Part shown: positions 10,824-22,810 of the stretch, piece after piece
Numbering within the stretch: the first letter of the stretch is position 1
How the letters are laid out: each line of letters opens with the position of its first letter
NCBI RefSeq assembly: GCF_022376445.1
Contig: NW_025955052.1
Coordinates: 1-64,000, forward strand
Length of the DNA: 64,000 nt
From: Fomitopsis serialis
Lineage: Eukaryota > Basidiomycota > Agaricomycetes > Polyporales > Fomitopsidaceae
Reading direction: 5' to 3'
The notes under the pieces: model-generated
What the model was told of the DNA's origin: nothing
Database searches by the model: none
What the model saw: the letters and a program-made list of their open reading frames with translations, nothing else
Translations under genes and position numbers: made by a program

Positions 10824-13800
10824 ATGTCTGAGGACTTCTCTCCCTCCGCGGTGTTGGAGGGCATGATCAGTGGCACCTTGAATGTAGACGGTACCGCGAA
10901 TTCGCCAGACACTGCGTCCGCGGAAACGACAGCTTCCCCGCAGCCTAAGCCGGCGTCGGAAGCGACGGAGGATGAGCAAGCCTTGGAATGGCACGAAGTC
11001 ATCGAACTGCAGGCTTTCAGCGAGAGAAAAGTCTGGATAGAGGAGAAGATCAAGGTCCGGGGTGTAGTCTATTGCACTGGGCCTTGCTGACCGCTGCACA
11101 GTTCCTGGAGAGCCTTCCGCCCATTGAGGTCTTTGCGGGACTGGATGCCGTGCGCGCGTCTGCTGCGGAAGTCCCAGGGCTTGCTACCCGTGCTCAGCTC
11201 GAAGAGTGGTTGACGGAGCATGACAGGATAGAAAAGGACACCGAGATTTTTGATTCTGGTGAGCTGAAGAAGCTGAAGAAGTTCACGAAAGGTACGCAAA
11301 CATACTCTGGAGACGCCATCCTATACGAACACATTATACCTTAGCCGCTGCCCAGCGCAACCTGTCCCCGGCGGACACGGACCTCATTGAACTCACACTG
11401 ACGACTATCTACGAATTCGACAAGTTGCTCCATCTACTGCGAGACCGTTCCGATCACTTAGACTTGCTGGGGATTCGCCTGACATGGGAAGAGCGTCGTA
11501 TTGGCGCCTGGACCGAACTTCGCAAGGTCCTCTCTGACATTCGCGAGTTCCTCAAGACGCGTGCACGGTGGTCACCGTCTGTATACGATGCACCTGCTGC
11601 TGAGGATGAAGTGACACCAGATTCGACACCGAGACGGAGAAACTCTGTCGTCTCTATCGCGTCCATGGCATCCGATGCGTCGTCCAGCCTCGTGTCTCCT
11701 GGGTTCTCTCGCAGCACGCGCTTCAAGCTAGCGGAAATGCTCTCCCGTGACGCAGCTCAGTTCGTGAGCCGCGTTTCCTCGCTCAAACACACTAAGATTG
11801 CTGGCGCGGGCAAGACACTCGACAAACTGATTGACCACAGCCGCAAGCCGGTCCCAGATGAGCTGCTCGATGAACAGGACAAGCTTGAGGACGAGGGCAT
11901 CAACACAATGGAGGACGTTGGCAAATTCGTCATGGGTGTCGTCATGCAGTGGAAGAAGTAAGTTTACGCATCTCTTCCTTTTGACGCTGAACTAACAATC
12001 CGACAAGGGCTGACGAGCTGTACGTGGAGACCATTAAAGACAAGGTCGCTGCTCAGACCCTGCTGGAAGAGCTCGAGGTCGCCAGATTGGGACATCCTTC
12101 CTCGCGCCAGGATGTTGCCTTCTCATCCCGTGCGGTGACCATTGTCAACCGACTGCAGTCGCGCGAGAATCCTTCTTCAGCGTCCTCGCTGTTTCCCCGA
12201 CCGATTCATCCCCTCTTTCCTGACCAGCCTGATGCAACCGATGCAACTATCAGCGTCCTCTCCTCCGAGCTGACAGCCGCCATGGAGCAAGTCAAGAAGG
12301 CGGAAGCTCTCGCGAGGGAGTACCATGCAACCCTGGAGGCTGTCAAACGTGTAGAGGCAGCTTGCAAAACCGCGTCGGGTCTGTCTGCGCAGTACGAGTC
12401 CATCCTCGAGCGCCTGCAGACAGGTGTTCCCACAGATCACGGCGACGGCAGCCCTCCTGATCTGAGCACGGAAGCATGTCTCGACGAATCGCGGCATGCA
12501 GTCTTTCTGGCCTCGCTACCCTCCATCATGCAGGAGTTGCAACGAGCCGACTCGGAGGCCACCAGCCTATTACCAAATGCCCGTGCCGCTCTTTTGCATC
12601 TGGACCATGCTGGTGTCGATCCTCAGTTCAAGATCCACTCCGCCGCGGAGATTGATCGTCTCTCAACTGCCCAACGAGCGGCGATGCGTATGCGCGAGGA
12701 GGTCACGGCCCGGGCGATCGCGTTAGACACCTCGAGGCGAATGTGGACATCGATGAAGCAAGCCTTCGCGGAGTCAGAGGACCTACGGCGTAACGTCTCT
12801 GCCGCTATTGACAAGCAGATGTGGCGGCAGCAGTTGCGGACGAGCGAAGCGCCACCCACCCCGGAGAGCCCGCGCACCGCTTTGCCCCCTTTGACCATCT
12901 CGCCTGGTTCTGTGTTGGCGAGAGTGGATCGCATGCAAGCGCAGCTTAAGCAAGAAGTGTTTGATCCTATCACGGCGGTGACACCCTCCGTTTGTGCACC
13001 TCTAGCAGACCATCTCCTGCAATGCTCAACCGCTTTGGGGGACGTCCTAGACAACCTGCGAAGATCTGCCAGGTTCTGGGATGCTGTGCGGAACCAGTCT
13101 ACTGAAATGGGTGGCATTCGTGACGAAGCCCAGTCGCTGCAGGTCCAGATGGAGGACCTGAAGGTACGCTTCGACCGAGGTATCGAAGACGTTCTCTCAG
13201 GTACCCTGGTGGGCGACGAGTTGCTCCTTACAGAGGGTGGTCTGTCGAGCGAGCTCAAACGCTGTCAAGACGCGGTTCGCACGTTCAACCATGCTTTGCC
13301 TCGTCGCATTTCATTTGTAGGCGAGGACTACGCACCGAAGACAGGACAATCGCCCTCGCAGATACATCTGCCCCTCATCAATGGCTTCGACCTCGAGGCC
13401 GTCAGGCGAGTCGGCTCGTATGGCCTCCCGGTTGATCCCGCTTCGATGAACAGTGCTGTCCGAGCGGACTCCAATGGCTACAGTATGCTACTGTCCGGTG
13501 CGGCGAAGCATCTGGAACAGAGGTCCGAGCATTTCCAGCTGGTCAAGACTGCCAAGGCCGTCGACGTCGCGACCACTACTATACTCATCAACATCCGTCG
13601 AGTCGCTGAATCAGTCGCATCCATCAAGCAGTCCCTCGCAGATCCTTCTAATGTGTCGAGTCTGGAACGCCTCGATGAGTTGGTGGACGAGGTTGACCGC
13701 CTGACCGAAAGTGATGGCATGGACATCTCACGTTCTTTCTCTCCGGTCCGTGGTCTGCTCCATCGCCTGCAGACGATGCCGGACAGCTCTGAGTCCGGAC

Positions 13801-16116
13801 TTCGCGATGGCATCGTACATGGCCGGCAACGCGCATTGGATGACGTTGAGAGCCAACACGCGGCCTGGAAGGAGAGCGTCGCGGACCTCCGGACAAAGAT
13901 CACCCAGGCGCAAGACGCGCAACGGGCGATACTGGCGGAGCAGCGTCGTCTTGAGGAGGAACGAGCATTGGCGGCTGCGGCAGAGCAAGAGAAGTTGGCC
14001 GCAGAGGCTGAACTGGAGTCGCATGCTGGAGAGAAACACGGTTCCTCTGATGATGTGCAAGCCCCTTCGGTTTCTGCTGGCGCAATCTCAGAATCTCAAG
14101 CAACGTCAGAGGCGACAGAGACAGACAACCCTGGTGGTAGCGGGGAGCGCGCCACAGAACGCCATCTTGAACCTGTGGCTGAATCCGATATGGAGTCTTC
14201 AATTGCCCGAGATGAGCATGAACCAGGTACGGACTGTTGTTGAGTGATTGCGACTATCCTCATTCACTCTTCCTCAGATATCTTCAGTGTCGTCGCTCAG
14301 CCGCCCGGGGGGCTTGTTCTATCCGGCTCTTCTGAGTTGCATGAACGAATTCTGGCTCTCAGGAAAAGATTACGGTCCATACACATCAATGAGGTTGCAA
14401 GACCTAGTTCGCACTCATCAGACCTGTCGCTCCCGAGTGATGATCTTCGACGGGAGATGGATCAGTCTTTCACGGCCGTAGCGGCCGAAGCCCAACTTCT
14501 TACCTGTACCGGAACCGATGGACCACAGGTCAGAGCAGAGTTGCAGTCTCTGCTGAGCGAGGTCGAAGCTTCTTCTGCGATGATGCGAACTGTTCATGGG
14601 CTCGCTGACCTCGCACTCTCATTACGGGGTTGCGACGATGCGTTGAGCGATCTGTTGGAACACATTGACAGCTACCCATCTCCGCCTCTTGGGATGTTAT
14701 CGTCTCGACATTTATCGGATGCCTCTTCTACTCCCGAGGAGCAACTCAATGCCCGGTTGGCATTCACTAGAGGACTGGTTGCTCAAATGGAGGCTTCGTA
14801 CGCTGCAGTCGCTGGTGATCCGCGTGCTATACCCGAGCGCGATCGCATCTTGCAAACTTGGAGCGAACTGGAGGCCATGGGCAATGACCGCGTCAGTGGC
14901 ACGAAGTCGAGACCTGGTAGCGTCATGAGTTCTGGTCGTAGCAGCAGAGCATCAGGTACCAGCACTGCATCTATCCCTGCCAAGAAGGCGTCGAGGTACG
15001 GGAAGCTTTCAATCGGATCCGCGAATGGGTTCCTTGCCCCGCCGTCTCTGGGCGCACGTCGCTCAACCTCTGGGTCGTCTACAGGCGGACATGCACGTTC
15101 CATGAGCAAGCCACCCACCGCTTCTGCAAGCCGGTCGGTATCGGGACCAACGGGCACATCTTCGACGCTATTTGGCTCGACATTTGCTTCCCGTCAGAGG
15201 ACAAATAGCACCGCTTCGAACACCGCCGTCAAGACGCCTCTGAGACAACCTCACCTCACACCATCTCGTCCGCGCGCCCAAACGGGACATACACCTAGCA
15301 CACCGCGGACCGCATCGCCTGCCTTTTCAGATATCTCATCCCTATCCGTATCGCGCCCAGGGTCGCACCTCTCTCAATCTTCAACCTCTCGATCGTCTTG
15401 GGCACGTGCACCGAGGCAATCATTCCCTTCTCTGCCGAGATCGCCGCCGCGTAATAAAGGACCTGCGATTGTAAAGAAGCCATATATCGCGAACCCCAAA
15501 AACAAGTTGGATGTCGCAGTTGGAGAAGTCGTCAACCGGTTGCCTGTAAACATCACCGTCGAACTTATTGCAGATACATGGAAAGATCAAAGTGGTAAAT
15601 ATTGGATAGGTGATCAAGACCCCAAGCTTTGTTTCTGTAGGATTCTTCGCTCGCAGACTGTCATGGTTCGAGTAGGTGGTGGATGGTCAGAACTTTCGAA
15701 GTACGTGGTAGACTGAATCTAGTGGCGCTCTGACTGACAGCCCTCGCAGATTCATCAAGGATCACTTCGCTGATGCATTCCGATTCCTTCCAGAATCTCC
15801 GCGTCTAGGCTCGCGGGAGGAGAAGTGGATCAATTCCACGAGCCTTTCGCAAGCCGCAATCCTCATGACTCCTCCGAACCCGCCAAAGACGCCCGAGCCT
15901 AACGAGCCGTTCATCCCGTCCTTCTCCCTGTCATCGCCGAGTGGCGCTAGTCCAAAGTCGATCAAGACCACGTCCTCGCCAGGCTCGCCCCTCACTCCTC
16001 TCCAATTCCTCCGACGAGCAGAGATGACCTCACGACCAGACACTCCGTCGAAGGTGACACGGCCCGGGGCCCCTATGTCCAACACCCCTGCGCGGCAACC
16101 CGCTTGGAGACCGTAG
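10824..16116 (+). CDS. Kar9-like protein with C-terminal GAR (GAS2-related) domain
   Basis: Probable cytoskeletal linker binding microtubules (GAR) and, by family recall, related to the Kar9 spindle-positioning proteins. Six exons splice in phase: 10824-11054, 11102-11291, 11345-11957, 12008-14226, 14278-15700 and 15750-16116. They total 1604 codons (1603 aa). The N-terminal 800 residues are helical (SLPPIEVFAGLDAVRA, TIYEFDKLLHLLRDRSDHLD), with an Ala/Glu-rich coiled coil near residue 1000. A Ser/Thr/Arg-rich basic region (about 1240-1440) follows. The GAR domain spans the last intron (LPVNITVELIADTW, KYWIGDQDPKLCFCR, VRVGGGWSELSKFIKDHF). A Pro/Ser-rich tail ends the protein. The GAR call is firm; the Kar9 relation of the N-terminus is inferred. 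Confidence 0.88.
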
Positions 16117-16538
16117 TTTTTGTTGTTTGTTTGTTGATCTATTGCTACTTGTCTCCTCCCTCTCCCGCATAGGACTACATATCGTAAGGTACGGACCGCT
16201 GGATTGTAATCTGACGTTGTGTTGTGCTTCGAGTATACCGTGTCCACAGTTTTCATTTTCTGGCCAGCAGGCGGCTACACCTGGTCCTCAGCAGGTGTAT
16301 GTATTCAGGCTCAAGAGCAACGTCGACAAAGGTTAGTGCGAGCCTCAGCTTACCGATTATGGTATTTGTGGGTCCACTGTTGGTCCGCTTAAGCAATGGC
16401 GATGAACGATTGCCGCATTAGTCGCACTCTTATTGTCTTGCTACACACTGAGAAACAGCTGTGAACAGATCTTCCCCGACTCTTGCTCTATCTATTGTTG
16501 TCCTCTCGTACGCCTGCCAGTGGACCGTGCACTTGCTC
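16117..16538 (+). promoter_or_regulatory. Upstream region of kinase-like copy 1
   Basis: 422 bp between the GAR gene stop and the copy 1 start. It contains GTGGGTCC (from about 16368) followed by a second GGTCCGC about 13 bp on. The same GTGGGTCC word recurs upstream of copies 2, 3 and 4. A regulatory role is an inference from recurrence only. Confidence 0.35.
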
Positions 16539-17884
16539 ATGGCTTCATCCAATGACCAGTGTACTTCACTGCCACCCTCAACGATCCCAAATAATGACGC
16601 TGTCGCGATCCTTGGTGTATGGGAGGCTCCCTGGAGAGACCGGCAGCGCTTCTTACAATCGCGCGGCTACATGCTACGACCTCGCTATCATCCTGACTGG
16701 GTTCCCTCGTGGAGAACAAACAACCAGAGCATCATTTGGTGCGAGGACGCCTTGAGCGCACCGGTATGTGTTCAGACAGTCTCGTGGATACCGGCGCTCA
16801 TACCAATTACCAGTTGCGCGAAAACCTGATAGACGCGAGGCGTATGTCCGACGATATGCTTGTCTACATCAAAAGAGTGAAGGCCGGGGACAACGAAAGC
16901 CGTATCACCACCATGCTTTCATCTGAACGTCTCCGACAGGATCCCCGGAACCATAGTGTGCCAGTTCTCGACCTCTTTCAAGACGATGAAGACCCAGGAA
17001 TCTCATATATGGTTATGCCATTCTTACGACTCATAGATAGCCCTCAGCTTGACCTTGTCGAAGAGGTCGTCGAGTTCATTGATCAAACTTTGGAGGTCTG
17101 TGCCGCACGTGTTTCTGCCGTCAGCGCGGCTCTAACTTATGCACCACAGGGACTTGTGTTTATGCATGAACAAGGGGTGGCACATCGGTCTGCTCTGTTC
17201 CCTTCTCATCTGCTTTACGCTCATTTCGACGACCAGTGATTGCACGTATAAAAATCTTATGATGGATGCAGCCGCCATGTACCCACGAGGGTTCCATCCT
17301 ATCAACGAATCCTTCCTACCAAATGCAAAAACCATGGCTCGGCCTCGCCCGCGGACCTCTGTACCTGTGAGGTACTACTACATAGATTACGGGCTATCGG
17401 TCCACATCCCCCCGACGTCCACCGCAAGGTAGCCGTCGGTTCCGATGGTAGAGATCAAGAAGTGCCAGAGCTCTCAGGTGATGTCCCATACGACCCCTTC
17501 AAGGTGGACATCTTCATAGTGGGCAACTTGTTCCGCCGCATGTTCCACGATGTAAGTACAGCTGATGTGCTGGCGTCGCAGACCTGACATGAGGTATTAC
17601 AGCGTTTGTCGAACGTCGATTTCCTCGTGGCTCTGTTTGAGCCAATGGTCAAGAGTGACCCTCTTGCCCGGCCTGATGCTGTAGCTGCTCACCAACGGTG
17701 GCTCGCTATCCGTGCTATGGTGTCTCCCTTTACGCGGAGGTGGAGACTGCGACCTCGGCGCGAGCCCTGGCAAGAGACTGTAATGTACGAAACATACGCC
17801 TCGATTAGCACTGCATATTTCTTCCGCGGATATCTTGTTGCGACATGTATACTGGTTGTGGTGATTTATCATGGCATAGTGTAA
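16539..17884 (+). CDS. Kinase-like protein, tail-anchored family, copy 1 (frame broken once)
   Basis: Five exons: 16539-16763, 16814-17095, 17150-17187, 17237-17551 and 17603-17884. The start MASSNDQ replaces an upstream GTG frame. Motifs in order are WRDRQRFLQSRGYMLRPRYH, VYIKRV (candidate beta-3 Lys), ESRITTMLSS (candidate alpha-C Glu), VMPFLRLID (hinge), VAHRD formed across an intron then CTYKNLMMD (catalytic loop with Asn at +5), and YIDYGLS in place of DFG. The C-terminus has a hydrophobic segment (GYLVATCILVVVIYHG). Exon 4 is 315 nt against 316 nt in copies 2 and 3. One base is missing in a C6 run at 17408-17413, producing TAG at 17430-17432. This may be real decay or a sequencing contraction. 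Confidence 0.75.
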
Positions 17885-19050
17885 TCGGATCTTAGCACAT
17901 ACATCTTACTATATACCAGACTCCGAGTCCGCACTACAGCGCTGCCTGTGTTGTGCAGAGTACGCTTGCGTCACGGTTTCAAGGTTGTGTATCATTATAC
18001 TGGGCATTTTAGTACATGTTCAGGCCATTTCCATCCTGCTGGCTAGGATATGGCATGTCGAGAGAACTGAGGTTGCGCTGCACTGACGGACCGCTCTGCC
18101 TGAATTCAGGTCTCACATACAACGAACGCGTTGTCGTGACATCGACAGGGTGCTGCATAGGTTTGATGCACCTCGTAGAGAGCCCCATGCACTTGCCACC
18201 TGGAGTCCTCACGCACCAGTGGTACTGCATCGACGCCTCTGTCTGGCGGGAAGTTTTCTTGAGTAGTGGTATTTAGTTTGTGTATCCTGATCCCATGCCA
18301 GTGGTGAAAACAAGCCCTTGTACGCATGCGACGGCACCGGTCATTGTGCTCTGACATGCGGCGTAAATTGCATAAAGCTCCTTGTCATACGGTGTGAGAA
18401 AGCCGGCTGGCCATGACAAGAGAGAATGATATCCTTCAAGAGCTTCAAGCGCCATACCTTGTCCAAATAACTAGGCCTGGTACCTTGCCAGTGCAGTGTG
18501 CACACGCACTCGAATGAGTCGGACCTAGTGGCCGCCGTCGCTTTGTCAGTCTAATTTCTATACTTGATTACAATGGCGGTGATCTCAGCTCGACATTACT
18601 GTTCTAGTGACACGAATTTCGGATTTGATCGGGCTCATAGCCTGGGCCCTCAGCCTGTAGATTTCACAGTCCGGCGGCGTAGAGTCGCCGTTCTTCAATG
18701 AAGCAACAATCACATCCTGGATCACTCGGATGCCAGCGAGTGTTGCAGATAAACGGAGTACTGTAGTACACTTAGTCTGTAAAGACGGTGACGACGGTGC
18801 CATGAATAACATGTTAAGGGATAGGAATTACCCTGAATTACCTGTTACTTAAGTAGTACTGTGGGTCCGCGTGGGTCCGCTCTTCTCATCACGTGATGGC
18901 TTCGTCGACGTGACTACCGACTCGTCGCTGATGCCGGCCTGATACTATGTAGTCATGCTGCAATGCTATTGATAACGACGGGAACGTACACTCACTCCTC
19001 GATTCGACCTTCCTGTCAAGTCCACAAATTGACACTGTCTTGAAGTCCCA
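17885..19050. other. Spacer between kinase-like copies 1 and 2
   Basis: 1.17 kb without a supported gene. Short frames at 18016-18276 and 18585-18812 have no motifs. Near its right end (18861-18880) lies GTGGGTCCGC repeated twice in tandem, about 190 bp before the copy 2 start. Confidence 0.45.
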
Positions 19051-20405
19051 ATGCTCAGGCACGCATCCAAAGCAAGCCATGTCGCTGGAGATGAGCGGTG
19101 GCGCGCCAGAGACCAAGTATTTGCGACTCTGAGTGACTGGGAGCGTCGCTGGAGGGATCGACAGCCTTACCTACAATCTCGTGGATACATGCTACGATCT
19201 CGGTACCATCCCGAATGGATCCCTTCGTGGAGATTGACGAAGCAAAAATTCAGGGATTGCGAGGATGCTATCGAGGCTCCTGTACGTCTTGACATGCCTC
19301 TACTATGTCTGGTCATTGACCGTGCCGCATACTTACCAGTTGCGAGAGCATCTCATAGATGCACGGCGAGTGTCTGATGACACACCAGTGTACATCAAGA
19401 GAGTTCAGACGGGGGATAATGAAAGCTGGATAGCAACGCTGCTATGCTCCGAAGCTATTCGACGTGATCCGAGCAATCACTGCGTACCAATCCTGGATCT
19501 CTTCCAAGATGACGAAGACCCGGGCACATCATATATGATTATGCCGTTTTTGCGACTCATTGATAGACCTGCGATGAACGCTGTCGAAGAAGTGTGCGAC
19601 TTTGTGGACCAAATCCTCGAGGTGTGTCATGCATATATTATGACCTTCAATATCGCTTCACGACCGTTGTTCGCAGGGTTTGGTTTTCATGCACGGACAG
19701 GGTGTAGCACAACGGTAGGTAACTGAGTGCTATCTACTCGGTCTCCATACACTAATACTATCATAGTGATTGCACATACAAGAACATCATGATGGACGCC
19801 TCCGCTATGTATCCGCGTGGGGTCCATCCCGTACACGATCTCTTTCTCCCGGACGCAGTAACACCTGCTCGTCCCCTACCGCGAACCTCAGTCCCTGTGA
19901 GGTACTACTTCGTCGACTACGGCCTATCTGTTCATGTCCCGCCTGACGGACGATCCGGACTAGTCCTCGGTACCCTAGGCAGGGATCAAGACGTACCAGA
20001 GCTCTCAGACGAAGTCCCATACGATCCATTCAAGGTTGATGTGTTCATAATTGGGAATCTGCTGCGCCGCATGTTCTACGATGTAAGTACATGTATGTGT
20101 ATCCATCACTATAGAACTGACCTTATCATAAGCAATACTCGAACGTAAACTTCCTGTTACCATTATTCGAGTCCATGGTAGAGATTGATCCTGTTCGCCG
20201 ACCTAACGCGGAAGAGGCCCGCAAGCAATGGCTCGCAATTCGGCCCGGACTGCTTACTATACACAGGAGATGGAGGCTGCGACCGCGTCAGGAACCATGG
20301 CCAGAGACGTTCATATATGAGATTGCTTCCTTATATTGTGTTAGTAGGTTCACTTTACCGACAGTTGCGCTTATTGTACTCGTCTGCTGTTATATGGTAA
20401 CGTAA
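19051..20405 (+). CDS. Kinase-like protein, tail-anchored family, copy 2 (intact)
   Basis: Five exons splice cleanly to 379 aa: 19051-19281, 19340-19621, 19677-19714, 19767-20082 and 20133-20405. Exons 2, 3 and 4 are exactly 282, 38 and 316 nt, as in copy 3. The N-terminal signature is WRDRQPYLQSRGYMLRSRYH. Motifs are VYIKRV, ESWIATLL, IMPFLRLID, then VAQRD rather than HRD across the exon 3/4 join followed by CTYKNIMMD, and FVDYGLS. A single C-terminal membrane segment (FTLPTVALIVLVCCYMVT) ends at the stop, suggesting a tail anchor with the kinase fold in the cytosol. No glycine-rich loop is seen, so activity is doubtful. The uncharacterised family recurs at least six times in this window. 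Confidence 0.85.
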
Positions 20406-21010
20406 CCTTGGGGGTCGCCTAGTAGGCTCTGTACGGTATTGTTCCTGATCTGTTCCGCTTTGCTGAAATGTGACGTGCAGAAGACAAGCTTGTCATGCAT
20501 GCTCACAGCGAGATTGTATAACTTGGGCGCACTCTGTAGTTCCTTGTATCTCGGTCCACAATAATCAGACTGGAGGGGGGCCTTCTCCTGACTGTACGTT
20601 GTAGTATCGCCTAAATGGTCTCCTATCACTGTGAGCTCACGAAGTCGATCAGAGTTGTCCTGAACACTCTCTTCAGACTCAGAGGCTGCTCAAAAGGAGT
20701 TTTGCTGGAAACGCCCATATCATGATGTCTCCGACACGGAACACCTGATTTCTCAATTACAGGCTTCGACCCCGCAGCATATCGCGGCGCAATGGCTCCC
20801 TACGAGAACGAACAAGATCTCTGTAGTCTGAACACTGTTGCGCGACGACGTAACCTGGATTCGACGTTTGTGGGTCTGCGTAGGTCCTCTGCCAGCGGCC
20901 CGCTCGTGTGACGCTGGGAGAACAGCACCTTTTGTTCTTCTTTACAAGGTCCGTGAGGATGCAAAATCACGGAGTCGCCTGATTACACTCCCCCTTCTCA
21001 CTACGTCCTC
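20406..21010. other. Spacer between kinase-like copies 2 and 3
   Basis: 605 bp with no supported gene. GTGGGTCTGCGTAGGTCC, a variant of the recurring upstream word, lies near 20870, about 140 bp before the copy 3 start. Confidence 0.45.
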
Positions 21011-22375
21011 ATGAATCCTGGACCAGCTGCCGAGGAATTACCTGCTCGTCCCACTCAGCCACTCACAGATGATACCTTTGCACGGCTCAACGAATGGGAA
21101 TGCCGCTGGAGGGATCGTCAACAGTTCCTGGAATCTCGAGGATACATGCTACGCCCTAGATACCAACCTGACTGGATCCCTTCGTGGAGGGTGAACAAAG
21201 AGAGTGCCATATGGTGTGAGGATGCCATCCGAGCCCCCGTATCTGATGTTCATCTTTCCGCCACATCATGACAATGCTGACTTTAGATGCATCATAGCTA
21301 CGTGAGCACTTGATCGATGCCAAACGTATATCAAGCGGCACAATGGTGTATATCAAGAGAGTGAAGACAAACGACAACGAAAGCCAGATAGCGACTATGC
21401 TGTCTTCTGATGGTATCTGTCGAGACCCGCGAAACCACAGTGTTCCAGTCCTCGATCTTTTTGAGGATGTCGAAGACCCGGATGTTTCTTACATGGTCAT
21501 GCCGTTTTTGCGACTCATTGATCGCCCAGCACTGGACCTTGTCGAGGAAGTTGTCGAATTTATTGACCAGATTCTGGAGGTTTGTGATACCCCTGCGCAT
21601 GCGTACCTTCATCTTTGCTGATCAACCGTGGCAGGGATTGATATTCATGCATGAATGTGGAGTAGCCCACCGGTATGGGCGAATATACTTCTACGGCCTG
21701 AACTTCAACTCACGGGAGTCTACCAGCGACTGCACATATAAGAACCTGATGATGGACGCGTCAGCGATGTACCCGCAAGGATCTCACCCCATCAACGATG
21801 TCTTTCTCCCAGACGCTAGAACGATTGCCCGCCCTCTTCCACGAACTTCCGTACCTATGAGGTACTACTTCGTGGACTATGGCCTATCCGTACACATCCA
21901 TCCCGACGCCCCCTCGAAGCTGGTGCTGGGCGTGCTCGGAAGGGACCAAGAAGTGCCAGAGCTTTCTGATGAGGTGCCCTATGATCCATTCGCGGTCGAT
22001 ATCTTCATCGTCGGAAACCTGTTTCGTCACATGTTCTTCGAGGTGAGTTGAGCTACTTCATCGACGGTGCTGAACTGACGAACCTTATCGCAGCAATACT
22101 CGAACGTCGACTTTCTCGTGCCTTTGTTCGAGGCCATGATACAACATGATGCGGTCGCGAGACCCAATGCTAAGGAGGCTCGCCAGCGATGGCTTGCCAT
22201 CCGTGAAACCTTGTTCGCCGTCAAGACTAGGTGGAGGCTGCGGCCTCGCAGAGAGCCATGGCAAGAGACGGTGTTCTATGACTTGTATGCGTTAGCCAGG
22301 ATCTCCTTCTTCTTCCGTAACTTCACCATGGGAACCTTTGTACTCATAGGAGCTATCTGTTTTGTACGTTCGTGA
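21011..22375 (+). CDS. Kinase-like protein, tail-anchored family, copy 3 (intact)
   Basis: Five exons give 381 aa: 21011-21238, 21298-21579, 21635-21672, 21727-22042 and 22094-22375. The start MNPGPAAEELPARP is in a clean first exon. Motifs are WRDRQQFLESRGYMLRPRYQ, VYIKRV, ESQIATML, VMPFLRLID, VAHRD-CTYKNLMMD formed across a phase-2 intron, FVDYGLS, and a D-x-F-I-V-G-N segment (VDIFIVGNLF) that may stand for the alpha-F Asp region. The C-terminal hydrophobic end (GTFVLIGAICF) is shorter than in copy 2. This is the best reference copy: all catalytic-loop residues are present, only the glycine loop is absent, and the DFG Phe is Tyr. Substrate and partners are unknown. Confidence 0.85.
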
Positions 22376-22810
22376 TGCAGGGGTGTTGATATTCCTGCAC
22401 GCTCCGACTCGCAGTCGCGCCCGTCAACGGCAACGGCATTTGAGCTTTAACTTCCTGAGTGTATGTGTCCGCCGGTTGCAGCGCAGTCACTTACTGCATC
22501 GACAGAGTGGTTTCAGGCGAATGATCATCTAATGAAAATGACCAAGCAATGCTAGGTAGGGGAGGATTTGAGAATCGGACGACCGTCTCGAGGCTGCGGC
22601 CAGTAAGCGGCGTGTCAGGGCGTGAGCGCCACTGACACGCCCACGTGACACCGCGTCTTCGACGCGCACAGCGAGCGCCTATTACACACGACGCCCTTTC
22701 AAGTTCACCAATCTTCACAACGTGAGCGTACGACATACGCGCGTTAGTTGTTGTCTTTATACCCCTTCTATACATTCTAATACATCTGAGGGGGGACTTG
22801 GCGTAGAAAC
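22376..22810. other. Spacer upstream of the HEI10 homologue
   Basis: 435 bp between same-strand genes. The minus-strand frame 22491-22949 runs into HEI10 exon 1 and is a shadow. No other feature was seen. Confidence 0.45.
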
